Shown: positions 43,780-55,984 of the stretch, piece by piece
Layout: every line of letters starts with the position of its first letter
How positions within the stretch are numbered: position 1 is the first letter of the stretch
From: Xenopus tropicalis
Lineage: Eukaryota; Chordata; Amphibia; Anura; Pipidae
Reading direction: 5' to 3'
DNA length: 64,000 nt
Assembly: GCF_000004195.4 (NCBI RefSeq)
Contig: NC_030679.2
Location: 150,523,040-150,587,039 of the forward strand
Program-made: the position numbers and the translations under genes
The notes under the pieces: generated by a model
What the model saw: the letters and a program-made list of their open reading frames with translations, nothing else
The model's database searches: none
What the model was told of the DNA's origin: nothing

Positions 43780-46700
43780 AATAAAATGATGCCCCATATG
43801 TATGGGTGCACATAAAGACATGGGCACCAAACACTCCAAAGCAGGGGCAATGCATAAAGGCAATTACAGCTAAAAATTTGGGGGCTGCGCTCTATGTGCA
43901 CTACCTGCAGTTTTTCAGTGTTAACCCCCCCTACCTGTGAAATAACCCCCACAAACTATATATTTCTGAAAAGTGCACACCTTCAGCTATTCAGAGACAC
44001 CACTCTTCTCTTTCTACATGGAAAATTGTGGCTGCAGTCCCTTGCAGAAGTCAGCGCTTTGGTCAGAAATCAAGGAAAAAAACAGATACAAACCTAGATT
44101 TCTCCCCAAAATCTCCATGGCAACTACCAAAAACTTACTAAACCTCAATTTGCAAGTTCCCCTGAATAAAATGATACCCCATATGTATGGGTGCACATAA
44201 AGACGTGGCCACCAAATGCCCCAAAACAGGGGCAATGCATAAGGGCAATTTCAGTTGAAATTTTGGGGGCTGCGCTCTATGTGCACTACCTGCAGTTTTT
44301 CAGTGTTAACCCCCCCTACCTGTGAGATAACCCCCACAATCTATATATTTACAAAAAGTGCACACCTTCAGCTATTCAGAGACGCCACTCTTCTCTTTCT
44401 ACATGGAAAATTGTGGCTGCAGTCCATTGCAGAAGTCAGCGCTTTTGTGAGAAATCAAGGAAAAACCAGATACAAACCTAGATTTCTCCCCAAAATCTCC
44501 ATGGCAACTACCAAAAACTTACTAAACATCAATCTGCAAGTTCCCCTGAATAAAACGATACCCCATATGTATGGGTGCACATAAAGACGTGGCCACCAAA
44601 TGCCCCCAAACAGGGGCAATACATAAGGGGGGGCTGTGCTCTATGTGCTCTACCTGCAGTTATATAGTCTAAACACCCCCATACCTGTGAAATAACCCCC
44701 GCAAACTATATATTTACAAAAAGTGCACACCTTCAGCTATTCAGAGACACCACTCTTCTCTTTCTACATGGAAAATTGTGGCTGCAGTCCCTTGCAGAAG
44801 TCAGCGCTTTGGTCAGAAATCAAGGAAAAACCAGATACAAACCTAGATTTTGGTCAGAAATCAAGGAAAAACCAGATAAAAAACCTAGATTTCTCCCCAA
44901 AATCTCCATGGCAACTACCAAAAACTTACTAAACCTCAATCTGCAAGTTCCCCTGAATAAAACGATACCCCATATGTATGGGTGCACATAAAGACGTGGC
45001 CACCAAATGCCTCCAAACAGGGGCAATGCATAAGGGCAATTTCAGTTGAAATTTTGGGGGCTGCGCTCTATGTGCACTACCTGCAGTTTTTCAGTGTTAA
45101 CCCCCCCTACCTGTGAGATAACCCCCACAATCTATATATTTACGAAAAGTGCACACCTTCAGCTATTCAGAGACACCACTCTTCTCTTTCTACATGGAAA
45201 ATTGTGGCCGCAGTCCCTTGCAGAAGTCAGCGCTTTGGTCAGAAATCAAGGAAAAACCAGATACAAACCTAGATTTCTCCCCAAAATCCCCATGGCAACT
45301 ACCGAAATCTTACTAACCATCAATCTGCAAGTTCCCCTGAATAAAATGATACCCCATATGTATGGGTGCACATAAAGACGTGGCCACCAAATGCCCCAAA
45401 ACAGGGGCAATGCATAAGGGCAATTTCACTTGAAATTTTGGGGGTTGCGCTCTATGTGCACTACCTGCAGTTTTTCACTGTTAACCCCCCCTACCTGTGA
45501 GATAACCCCCACAATCTATATATTTACAAAAAGTGCACACCTTCAGCTATTCAGAGACGCCACTCTTCTCTTTCTACATGGAAAATTGTGGCCGCAGTCC
45601 CTTGCAGAAGTCAGCGCTTTGGTCAGAAATCAAGGAAAAACCAGATACAAACCTAGATTTCTCCCCAAAATCTCCATGGCAACTACCAAAATCTTACTAA
45701 CAATCAATCTGCAAGTTCCCCTGAATAAAACGATACCCCATATGTATGGGTGCACATAAAGACGTGGCCACCAAATGCCCCAAAACAGGGGCAATGCATA
45801 AGGGAAATTTCAGTTGAAATTTTGGGGGCTGCGCTCTGTGCACTACCTGCAGTTTTTCAGTGTTAACCCCCCCTACCTGTGAAATAACCCCCAAAATCTA
45901 TATATTTACGAAAAGTGCACACCTTCAGCTATTCAGAGACACCACTCTTCTCTTTCTACATGGAAAATTGTGGCTGCAGTCCCTTGCAGAAGTCAGCGCT
46001 TTGGTCAGAAATCAAGGAAAAACCAGATACAAACCTAGATTTTGGTCAGAAATCAAGGAAAAACCAGATAAAAAACCTAGATTTCTCCCCAAAATCTCCA
46101 TGGCAACTACCAAAAACTTACTAAACATCGATCTGCAAGTTCCCCTGAATAAAACGATACCCCATATGTATGGGTGCACATAAAGACGTGGCCACCAAAT
46201 GCCCCAAAACAGGGGCAATGCATAAGGGCAATTTCTGTTGAAATTTTGGGGGCTGCGCTCTATGTGCACTACCTGCAGTTTTTCAGTGTTAACCCCCCCT
46301 ACCTGTGAGATAACCCCCACAATCTATATATTTCCGAAAAGTGCACACCATCAGCTATTCAGAGACACCACTCTTCTCTTTCTACATGGAAAATTGTGGC
46401 CGCAGTCCCTTGCAGAAGTTAGCGCTTTGGTCAGAAATCAAGGAAAAACTAGATACAAACCTAGATTTCTCCCCAAAATCTCCATGGCAACTACCAAAAA
46501 CTTACTAACCATCAATCTGCAAGTTCCCCTGAATAAAACGATACCCCATATGTATGGGTGCACATAAAGACGTGGCCACCAAATGCCCCAAAACAGGGGC
46601 AATGCATAAGGGCAATTTCAGTTGAAATTTTGGAGGCTGCGCTCTATGTGCACTACCTGCAGTTTTTCAGTGATAACCCCCCCTACCTGTGAGATAACCC

Positions 46701-49700
46701 CCACAATCTATATATTTACGAAAAGTGCACACCTTCAGCTATTCAGAGACACCATTCTTCTCTTTCTACATGGAAAATTGTGGCCGCAGTCCCTTGCAGA
46801 AGTCAGCGCTTTGGTCAGAAATCAAGGAAAAACCAGATACAACCCTAGATTTTGGTCAGAAATCAAGGAAAAACCAGATAAAAACCTAGGATTTCTCCCC
46901 AAAATCTCCATGGCAACTACCAAAAACTTACTAAACCTCAATCTGCAAGTTCCCCTGAATAAAACGATACCCCATATGTATGGGTGCACATAAAGACGTG
47001 GCCACCAAATGCCCCAAAACAGGGGCAATGCATAAGGGCAATTTCAGTTGAAATTTTGGGGGCTGCGCTCTATGTGCACTACCTGCAGTTTTTCAGTGTT
47101 AACCCCCCCTACCTGTGAGATAACCCCCACAATCTATATATTTCCGAAAAGTGCACACCTTCAGCTATTCAGAGACACCACTCTTCTCTTTCTACATGGA
47201 CAATTGTGGCCGCAGTCCCTTGCAGAAGTCAGCGCTTTGGTCAGAAATCAAGGAAAAACCAGATAAAAACCTAGATTTCTCCCCAAAATCTCCATGGCAA
47301 CTACCAAAAACTTACTAAACATCAATCTGCAAGTTCCCCTGAATAAAACGATACCCCATATGTATGGGTGCACATAAAGACGTGGCCACCAAATGCCCCA
47401 AAACAGGGGCAATGCATAAGGGCAATTTCAGTTGAAATTTTGGGGGCTGCGCTCTATGTGCACTACCTGCAGTTTTTCAGTGTTAACCCCCCCTACCTGT
47501 GAGATAACCCCCACAATCTATATATTTACGAAAAGTGCACACCTTCAGCTATTCAGAGACACCACTCTTCTCTTTCTACATGGAAAATTGTGGCCGCAGT
47601 CCCTTGCAGAAGTTAGCGCTTTGGTCAGAAATCAAGGAAAAACTAGATACAAACCTAGATTTCTTCCCAAAATCTCCATGGCAACTACCAAAAACTTACT
47701 AACCATCAATCTGCAAGTTCCCCTGAATAAAACGATACCCCATATGTATGGGTGCACATAAAGACGTGGCCACCAAATGCCCCAAAACAGGGGCAATGCA
47801 TAAGGGCAATTTCAGTTGAAATTTTGGAGGCTGCGCTCTATGTGCACTACCTGCAGTTTTTCAGTGATAACCCCCCCTACCTGTGAAATAACCCCCACAA
47901 TCTATATATTTACGAAAAGTGCACACCTTCAGCTATTCAGAGACACCATTCTTCTCTTTCTACATGGAAAATTGTGGCCGCAGTCCCTTGCAGAAGTCAG
48001 CGCTTTGGTCAGAAATCAAGGAAAAACCAGATACAACCCTAGATTTTGGTCAGAAATCAAGGAAAAACCAGATAAAAACCTAGGATTTCTCCCCAAAATC
48101 TCCATGGCAACTACCAAAAACTTACTAAACCTCAATCTGTAAGTTCCCCTGAATAAAACGATACCCCATATGTATGGGTGCACATAAAGACGTGGCCACC
48201 AAATGCCCCAAAACAGGGGCAATGCATAAGGGCAATTTCAGTTGAAATTTTGGGGGCTGCGCTCTATGTGCACTACCTGCAGTTTTTCAGTGTTAACCAC
48301 CCCTACCTGTGAGATAACCCCCACAATCTATATATTTACGAAAAGTGCACACCTTCAGCTATTCAGAGACACCACTCTTCTCTTTCTACATGGAAAATTG
48401 TGGCCGCAGTCCCTTGCAGAAGTCAGCGCTTTGGTCAGAAATCAAGGAAAAACCAGATACAAACCTAGATTTCTCCCCAAAATCTCCATGGCAACTACCA
48501 AAAACTTACTAAACCTCAATCTGCAAGTTCCCCTGAATAAAACGATACCCCATATGTATGGGTACACATAAAGACGTGGCCACCAAATGCCCCCAAACCG
48601 GGGCAATGCATAAGGGGGGGCTGTGCTCTATGTGCTCTACCTGCAGTTATTTAGTCTAAACACCCCCATACCTGTGAAATAACCCCCGCAAACTATATAT
48701 TTCTGAAAAGTGCACACCTTCAGCTATTCAGAGACGCCACTCTCCTCTTTCTACATGAAAAATTGTGGCCGCAGTCCCTTGCAGAAGTCAGCGCTTTGGT
48801 CAGAAATCAAGGAAAAACCAGATAAAAAAACCTAGATTTCTCCCCAAAATCTCCATGGCAACTACCAAAAACTTACTAAACCTCAATTTGCAAGTTCCCC
48901 TGAATAAAACGATACCCCATATGTATGGGTGCACGTAAAGACGTGGCCACCAAATGCCCCAAAACAGGGGCAATGCATAAGGGCAATTTCAGTTGAAATT
49001 TTGGGGGCTGCGCTCTATGTGCACTACCTGCAGTTTTTCAGTGTTAACCACCCCTACCTGTGAGATAACCCCCACAATCTATATATTTACGAAAAGTGCA
49101 CACCTTCAGCTATTCAGAGACACCACTCTTCTCTTTCTACATGGAAAATTGTGGCCGCAGTCCCTTGCAGAAGTCAGCGCTTTGGTCAGAAATCAAGGAA
49201 AAACCAGATACAACCCTAGATTTTGGTCAGAAATCAAGGAAAAACCAGATAAAAACCTAGATTTCTCCCCAAAATCTCCATGGCAACTACCAAAAACTTA
49301 CTAAACCTCAATCTGCAAGTTCCCCTGAATAAAACGATACCCCATATGTATGGGTACACATAAAGACGTGGCCACCAAATGCCCCCAAACAGGGGCAATG
49401 CATAAGGGGGGGCTGTGCTCTATGTGCTCTACCTGCAGTTATTTAGTCTAAACACCCCCATACCTGTGAAATAACCCCCGCAAACTATATATTTCTGAAA
49501 AGTGCACACCTTCAGCTATTCAGAGACGCCACTCTCCTCTTTCTACATGGAAAATTGTGGCCGCAGTCCCTTGCAGAAGTCAGCGCTTTGGTCAGAAATC
49601 AAGGAAAAACCAGATACAACCCTAGATTTTGGTCAGAAATCAAGGAAAAACCAGATACAAACCTAGATTTCTCCCCAAAATCTCCATGGCAACTACCAAA

Positions 49701-50127
49701 AACTTACTAAACCTCAATCTGCAAGTTCCCCTGAATAAAACGATACCCCATATGTATGGGTACACATAAAGACGTGGCCACCAAATGCCCCCAAACCGGG
49801 GCAATGCATAAGGGGGGGCTGTGCTCTATCTGCAGTTATTTAGTCTAAACACCCCCATACCTGTGAAATAACCCCCGCAAACTATATATTTCTGAAAAGT
49901 GCACACCTTCAGCTATTCAGAGACGCCACTCTCCTCTTTCTACATGAAAAATTGTGGCCCCAGTCCCTTGCAGAAGTCAGCGCTTTGGTCAGAAATCAAG
50001 GAAAAACCAGATAAAAAACCTAGATTTCTCCCCAAAATCTCCATGGCAACTACCAAAAACTTACTAAACCTCAATTTGCAAGTTCCCCTGAATAAAACGA
50101 TACCCCATATGTATGGGTGCACATAAA
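43780..50127. repeat. 384/426-bp tandem repeat array, about 16 copies
   Basis: The start 'ggctg(c/t)gctctatgtgc' recurs near 43,884, 44,267, 44,632, 45,058, 45,442, 45,827, 46,250, 46,634, 47,060, 47,444, 47,828, 48,254, 48,617, 49,005, 49,412 and 49,811. Units are 384 bp, or about 426 bp when the piece 'tttggtcagaaatcaaggaa...' is doubled. A second type has 'ggggggctgtgctctatgtg' and lacks a segment. A 17th unit follows the chromovirus at 55,302-55,680. Open frames of about 109 codons recur but are by-products. Confidence 0.95.
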
Positions 50128-50132
50128 GACGT

Positions 50133-50801
50133 TGTAAAGAATTTACCGGTGCGGCGGGGACGCCCGCCGCGCTGCCATCGGCGGGGCCGCCCGCCGCACC
50201 GCCCGTCTTGCCGGCTTGCTGCTAGTGCGCGCGCCGCGCGCCTTCTTTCTATTTAAAGGCGCAGGCGCGCTGACGCATGACGCATGACGTCAGCGCGCAA
50301 TGGCGCCAAATTTGAATTATTTAAGGGCCTTTCTTTTGCCACTCATTGCCCGTGATAGGTTTTTACTCCTGGTGCCTGTTTTGTGCTTTATGCGTCCTGT
50401 TGCTCCTGTTTTTGACCCTGCCTGGCTTTGACGACTCTGATTTCTGTATCCTGATCCGTGCCTGTCCCTGACTACTGTTTCTGCCTCATCCCTCTGTTTG
50501 ATTATCCGGTTTGACCCATTGCCTGCCTGACGATCCTAGTTATCTGCCCGCCTCGACCCAGCCTGTCTGACCACGTATTTGCCTACTCCTATCTGTACCG
50601 TGACCATTGGCCTTTAGACTTTCTACCGTCGTGCCCCATTGCTAGCCAGAACTCCTGCTCTGCACCTCTCGTATAAGTCCAGGTGGCATCCGAGTAGCTG
50701 AGGGCTCCTCCCAAAGCCAAAGGCGGTCACGCTACTGGTGAAGCACGAGCCGAGACCAGGGTGTTTGGCACTTGTTCTGGTATTGGGTGCCGACCGTGAC
50801 A
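50133..50801 (+). mobile_element. Chromovirus 5' LTR
   Basis: TG...CA, 669 bp. It has a TATA-like TATTTAAAG near 50,250 and a CRE-like palindrome TGACGTCA at 50,285-50,292 within a GCGCGCTGACG...CGTCAGCGCGC inverted repeat. It differs from the 3' LTR at 50,216 (T here, C at 54,716). Confidence 0.93.
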
Positions 50802-50813
50802 TTATCACGGGCC

Positions 50814-51791
50814 CTGGAAGACTATGGTCACGAAGCCGCTGCTGCTCCATCTGCCTCCTCCACCACTGAAGCGTTGCTGACCACCTTGCTTCAACGCCTA
50901 GAGGAACAGGAGCAGAAACAAAACTATCTCCTGCAGGGTTTCCATAATCTGACCCGTAAACTGGAGACCCCACAGCAGCGGTCCAGTTCCGGTTCTTCTC
51001 CTCCGGGAGGTTCTGCTAACTTGTGGGGTAACACCGTTAGGCCCCAAGAACCTAAGATTGCCTTCCCTGAAAAGTTCTGTGGGGATCGATCCAAATTTTT
51101 TACATTTAAAGAGGCTTGTAAACTATATCTCAGTTTCTTTCCTCATTCATTCTCTACTGATGAGGAGAGAGTAAGATTTGTAATGACCCTCCTTCAAGGT
51201 GACCCTCAGATTTGGGCCCTCAGATTGTCCACCTCAGACCCAGCCCGTTCCTCCTTAGATAGTTTCTTTGACTCCATGGCGATTCTCTACGATGACCCGG
51301 ATCGTGCATCCACTGCCGATGCCGCGATTCGTAGGCTTCGTCAGGGGAAACGGGATGTAGAGGTGTATTGTACTGAATTCCGTCGGTGGGCAGTAGAAAC
51401 CGGCTGGAATGACATGGCCTTACGCAGCCAGTTTCGTATAGGCTTGTCTGAGTCTATCAAAGATAGTCTGGTCAACTACCCCCTATCTTCTAACCTGGAT
51501 GACCTCATGTCTTTAGCCATCCAGGTAGATAGGAGACAGAGGGAAAGAAGGGGTGAGAGGAATTCCTCTCTTCGTTCTAATTTTTTCAGCTCTTCCAAAG
51601 CTGTATCTAATTTTGAATGTGCTGGGCCCTCCGTACCTTTGCCTCAGGAAGAACCCATGCAATTGGGCATTTCTCACTTATCTCCTGAGGAAAAGGCTCG
51701 CAGGCGTACTCAAGGGTTGTGTATATACTGTGGGGAAAAAGGTCATTTCCTAAATCAATGTCTTAAGAGGCCGGGAAACTCCCAAGCCTAA
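50814..51791 (+). pseudogene. Chromovirus gag, no ATG
   Basis: Open frame of about 325 codons for the structural protein that packages the element's RNA. It contains a capsid-like core (PQEPKIAFPEKF, KEACKLYLSFFPHSF, RQGKRDVEVYCTEFRRWA) and near its C-terminus a zinc knuckle CIYCGEKGHFLNQC (CX2CX4HX4C). The older copy starts at GGGCCCATGGAG; here the A is missing and the position reads CCCTGGAAG, so no ATG opens the frame. The next in-frame ATG is inside the core. Either a CTG start is used or gag is dead. Confidence 0.85.
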
Positions 51792-52857
51792 ATGGAGAAG
51801 GGGAGCTCCATTTGGGTGCAGGTGTTTTCTCTCCCCTATCTGCCTCTAGGATTTTGATTCCGGTCAAATTAACATGGCCCATGGGTTCGGTCAAGGTATC
51901 TGCTTTTGTAGACTCGGGGGCAGAGGGGAATTTTTTGGATGCTGCTTTTGCAGCCAAATTTGGTGTACCTTTACTTCCTTTAAGTGCCCCCATGAAAATC
52001 ATGGCAGTAGATCAAAGACCTTTAGGATCAGGATTGGTTTCTGAGAAAACTATGTCTCTTTCTCTGAGTATAAATTCTCATTGTGAAAAGCTAGCACTAT
52101 TCATCATAAAAGGTGCCACCTCTCCGCTCATTTTAGGATTGCCGTGGCTCCAAGCTCATAACCCCACAATTGACTGGGTATCTGGGAAAATTATTCAGTG
52201 GGGACCTAACTGTAGGGGTTCGTGTATTTCCCCTATAATGGCAGTCACGTCCCTGGAGGGGTTACCTGCAGCTTATAATGACTATATTGATGTATTCTCA
52301 AAGAAAGCTGCCGAGACACTACCACCTCATAGGCATTATGACTGTCCAATTGACCTAATTCCCGGCTCTACTCCCCCCAGAGGGAGAACTTATCCCCTTT
52401 CATTGCCCGAGGCCCAGGCAATGAGAGAGTATATTTCTGAGAATCTAGAAAGAGGGTTCATTAGGCCCTCAAATTCCCCTGCCGGTGCTGGATTCTTTTT
52501 TGTGGGCAAGAAGGACGGAGGTCTTCGCCCATGTATTGACTATAGGGGGCTTAACAAGATTACTATTAAGAACCGCTATCCCCTTCCACTAATCTCTGAG
52601 CTCTTTGATCGCGTTAAGGGTGCTAGCATCTATACTAAACTTGATCTTAGAGGTGCTTACAATCTCATTCGTATCAGGGAAGGGGATGAGTGGAAAACCG
52701 CTTTTAACACAAGGGATGGCCACTACGAATATTTAGTTATGCCTTTTGGTCTTTGCAACGCTCCTGCAGTGTTCCAGGAATTTGTCAATGATATTTTCCG
52801 GGACCTACTAGGGGTGTTTGTAGTAGTCTACTTGGACGACATTCTAATTTTCTCTCT
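51792..52857 (+). pseudogene. Chromovirus pol part 1: protease and RT N-half
   Basis: The protease with DSGAEGNF near 51,915 and [11 protein letters not shown] near 52,140 is followed by RT from about 52,430 ([34 protein letters not shown], catalytic YLDDILIF at about 52,829-52,852). The frame is -1 relative to gag and open through the gag stop (51,789-51,791). In the older copy the equivalent frame opens with ATG overlapping the gag stop in the gag frame, so a small indel or a ribosomal frameshift site is implied. The RT ends right after YLDDILIF. Confidence 0.88.
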
Positions 52858-54756
52858 CAAAGGCACCCTTTAACTAACAAACTGCATCCCTGTGCATTTT
52901 TCTCTAGAAAATTTTCCCCTTCTGAAGCCAACTACGATATTGGTAATAGAGAACTGTTAGCAATTAAGTGGGCCTTTGAAGAATGGCGGCACTTACTGGA
53001 GGGGGCTAAACATGCTGTGTCTGTGTTTACAGATCATAAAAATTTATTATATATTGAGTCGGCCAGACGGTTGAACCCTAGACAGGCTAGGTGGGCTCTA
53101 TTCTTTTCCAGGTTTAATTTTTCTATCACTTATAGGCCTGGCTCCAAAAACACTAAAGCTGATGCACTCTCTAGGAGTTTTGAAGCTAATCCTCCTGACC
53201 CTAGGGAGTGCATACCCATTATCCCGGGTAAATTGATTGTGGCAGCTCTGGGGGTTGATCTCACCAACCTTTTGTCCACAGTTCAGTCTTCTGCCCCAAT
53301 TGGGACTCCCTCCGGGAGGCTATTTGTTCCTGAAAATCTCAGAGAACAGGTGTTAAAAGAAGCTCACGATTCCAAAATGGCGGGGCACCCTGGCATTGCC
53401 AAGACCGTGTCCCTCCTGTCTCGTAGTGTTTGGTGGCCCTCTCTCACTCGTGATGTCAAAGCCTTTGTCAATTCATGTTCCGTCTGTCAAAGATCTAAGT
53501 CTTCTAGAAACCTTTCACAGGGATTGTTAAGGTCACTGCCAATCCCTGACAGACCCTGGTCCCATCTTTCGATGGATTTTATTGTAGATCTTCCTCCGTC
53601 CCAAGGGAAAACTGTAATTTGGGTGGTAGTGGATAGGTTTAGTAAGATGAGCCACTTCATTCCCCTCCCACACCTCCCTTCCGCTAAATCCTTGGCTGAG
53701 TTATTTGTGTCTAATATTTTCAAGTTGCATGGATTTCCGATTAACATTGTCTCTGATAGAGGAGTGCAATTTGTTTCTAAGTTTTGGCGAGCATTCTGTT
53801 CTCTGGTGGGGATTGAATTATCATTTTCCACCGCATATCACCCTCAGACTAATGGCCAAACTGAAAGAGTTAACCAGTCACTTGAACAATTCCTGAGGTG
53901 TTATGTGGCTAACAACCAGTCCTCTTGGGCGGAGCTATTACCCTGGGCAGAATTTGCATATAATAACGCCACTCACTCCTCTACTGGTCAGTCTCCTTTT
54001 TTCATTGTTAATGGTCTTCACCCAAAAGCATTTTCGTTTTCCGGTTTATTGTCGTCTGTGCCCTCTGTTAATTCCTCGATTAGTTTGTTTGCTAAGATTT
54101 GGTCTGATGTTCATGATTCTCTTTCTAAAGCCACCGCGAGCCAAAAGAGATCTGCTGACAGATCTCGCAGGGAGGCTCCCCACTATCAAGTTGGTGATTC
54201 TGTCTGGCTATCCACAAAGAATATTAAGTTGAGAATCCCTTCTCTTAAGTTGGGGCCTAGATTCATTGGTCCTTATGCTATTACTGAGGTTATAAACCCC
54301 TCTTCTGTTCGTCTTAAGCTTCCGCAAACCTTTAAGATTTCTGATTCTTTCCATGTTTCTCTTTTAAAGCCAGCTCCTCAGGTCCGTGCATTACCGGTTC
54401 CTCCCCCAGTATTAGTTGACGGGCAGTCCGAGTTTGAGGTCCAGGAGCTTCTGGACTCTCGTTTGGTGCGTGGTCGACTCCAGTATCTAGTCAGGTGGAA
54501 GGGTTATGACTCTGAAGAGAACTCTTGGGTCTCTGTAGATGACATCAAGGCGGATCGCCTTCGGAGGCAATTTCATGCCAAGTTTCCTGAGAAACCTGGG
54601 GGTCCTGGGGCCCCCCCTAGAGAGGGGGGTAATGTAAAGAATTTACCGGTGCGGCGGGGACGCCCGCCGCGCTGCCATCGGCGGGGCCGCCCGCCGCACC
54701 GCCCGTCTTGCCGGCCTGCTGCTAGTGCGCGCGCCGCGCGCCTTCTTTCTATTTAA
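52858..54756 (+). pseudogene. Chromovirus pol part 2: RNase H tail, integrase, chromodomain
   Basis: This runs in another frame from part 1. It begins inside the RNase H region (LHPCAFFSRKFSP, FTDHKNLLYI), then the integrase zinc finger (H...H...C...C, from HDSKMAGHPG to CSVCQRS, about 53,360-53,495), the D,D,E core (SMDFIVDLP, VSDRGVQF, GQTERVNQSLEQ, 53,560-53,890) and a C-terminal chromodomain (FEVQELLDSR, QYLVRWKGYDSEENSW, about 54,430-54,590). The RT thumb, connection and RNase H start are missing at the 52,855 junction, roughly 150 codons by family expectation. The frame overruns into the 3' LTR. Confidence 0.88.
54619..54629 (+). promoter_or_regulatory. Polypurine tract
   Basis: AGAGAGGGGGG lies 3 bp before the 3' LTR, the position of the plus-strand primer in LTR retrotransposons. 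Confidence 0.75.
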
Positions 54757-55301
54757 AGGCGCAGGCGCGCTGACGCATGACGCATGACGTCAGCGCGCAA
54801 TGGCGCCAAATTTGAATTATTTAAGGGCCTTTCTTTTGCCACTCATTGCCCGTGATAGGTTTTTACTCCTGGTGCCTGTTTTGTGCTTTATGCGTCCTGT
54901 TGCTCCTGTTTTTGACCCTGCCTGGCTTTGACGACTCTGATTTCTGTATCCTGATCCGTGCCTGTCCCTGACTACTGTTTCTGCCTCATCCCTCTGTTTG
55001 ATTATCCGGTTTGACCCATTGCCTGCCTGACGATCCTAGTTATCTGCCCGCCTCGACCCAGCCTGTCTGACCACGTATTTGCCTACTCCTATCTGTACCG
55101 TGACCATTGGCCTTTAGACTTTCTACCGTCGTGCCCCATTGCTAGCCAGAACTCCTGCTCTGCACCTCTCGTATAAGTCCAGGTGGCATCCGAGTAGCTG
55201 AGGGCTCCTCCCAAAGCCAAAGGCGGTCACGCTACTGGTGAAGCACGAGCCGAGACCAGGGTGTTTGGCACTTGTTCTGGTATTGGGTGCCGACCGTGAC
55301 A
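54633..55301 (+). mobile_element. Chromovirus 3' LTR
   Basis: 669 bp, TG...CA, one mismatch from the 5' LTR by eye. It contains the stop of the pol frame. Confidence 0.93.
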
Positions 55302-55690
55302 GACGTGGCCACCAAATGCCCCAAAACAGGGGCAATGCATAAGGGCAATTTCAGTTGAAATTTTGGGGGCTGCGCTCTATGTGCACTACCTGCAGTTTTT
55401 CAGTGTTAACCCCCCCTACCTGTGAGATAACCCCCACAATCTATATATTTACGAAAAGTGCACACCTTCAGCTATTCAGAGACACCATTCTTCTCTTTCT
55501 ACATGGAAAATTGTGGCCGCAGTCCCTTGCAGAAGTCAGCGCTTTGGTCAGAAATCAAGGAAAAACCAGATAAAAAACCTAGATTTCTCCCCAAAATCTC
55601 CATGGCAACTACCAAAAACTTACTAACCATCAATCTGCAAGTTCCCCTGAATAAAACGATACCTATGTCTGGTTGCGCATAAGTACATGG
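55302..55690. repeat. Last unit of the 384-bp array
   Basis: Continues the unit interrupted at 50,132 by the chromovirus. It ends in 'cctatgtctggttgcgc', a decayed version of the 'ccccatatgtatggg' mark. Confidence 0.85.
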
Positions 55691-55748
55691 CCACCAAACC
55701 TGAAAATGCATAATATTGGGGCTGCACTCTATGCACCCCTTTTTTTTT

Positions 55749-55902
55749 GCCTGCACCCGAATGAATGGAATACGCTCGGGTGCAGGCACATGTAGCCGAT
55801 ATACGCATGAAAACGCGTGAGAATGCAAAGTCTCGCGTTTTCATGCGTATATCGGCTACATGTGCCTGCACCCGAGCGTATCCCATTCATTCGGGTGCAG
55901 GC
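55749..55902. repeat. Long nested palindrome, 69-bp arms
   Basis: Arms 55,749-55,817 and 55,834-55,902 are reverse complements with one mismatch and a 16-nt loop. Each arm contains a smaller hairpin made by GCCTGCACCCGA and TCGGGTGCAGGC. Next to it, GCGTAGGGCTGA (55,914-55,925) pairs with 55,961-55,972. Likely a MITE or MITE dimer. Confidence 0.9.
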
Positions 55903-55984
55903 ACAAGTAGCAAGCGTAGGGCTGAATTTTCGGCAATCGTTTTTCCACTTGCTGAAAAAATCAGCCCTACGCCATGTGTGGCAT

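Larger units (their letters stand above)
50128..55306 (+). mobile_element. Ty3/Gypsy chromovirus, recent insertion, defective
   Basis: The element runs 50,133-55,301 between 5-bp target duplications GACGT (50,128-50,132 and 55,302-55,306). Joining the flanks restores the 'aaagacgtggccacc' of a normal array unit. LTRs at both ends are 669 bp and differ at one position by eye. It encodes gag, protease, part of RT, integrase and a chromodomain. Pol has a large deletion and the gag ATG is missing, so it could move only with help from another copy. Confidence 0.93.

Noticed and set aside
43894..49304. Repeated ~109-codon plus-strand frames (start MKFWGLRSMC) as a gene family
   Set aside because: They recur at the period of the 384-bp tandem repeat and are by-products of it. 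Variants with indels close the frame freely.
50772..50774. TTG inside the 5' LTR as gag start
   Set aside because: It lies before the LTR end and is not an ATG. The older copy shows the real gag start just after the LTR.
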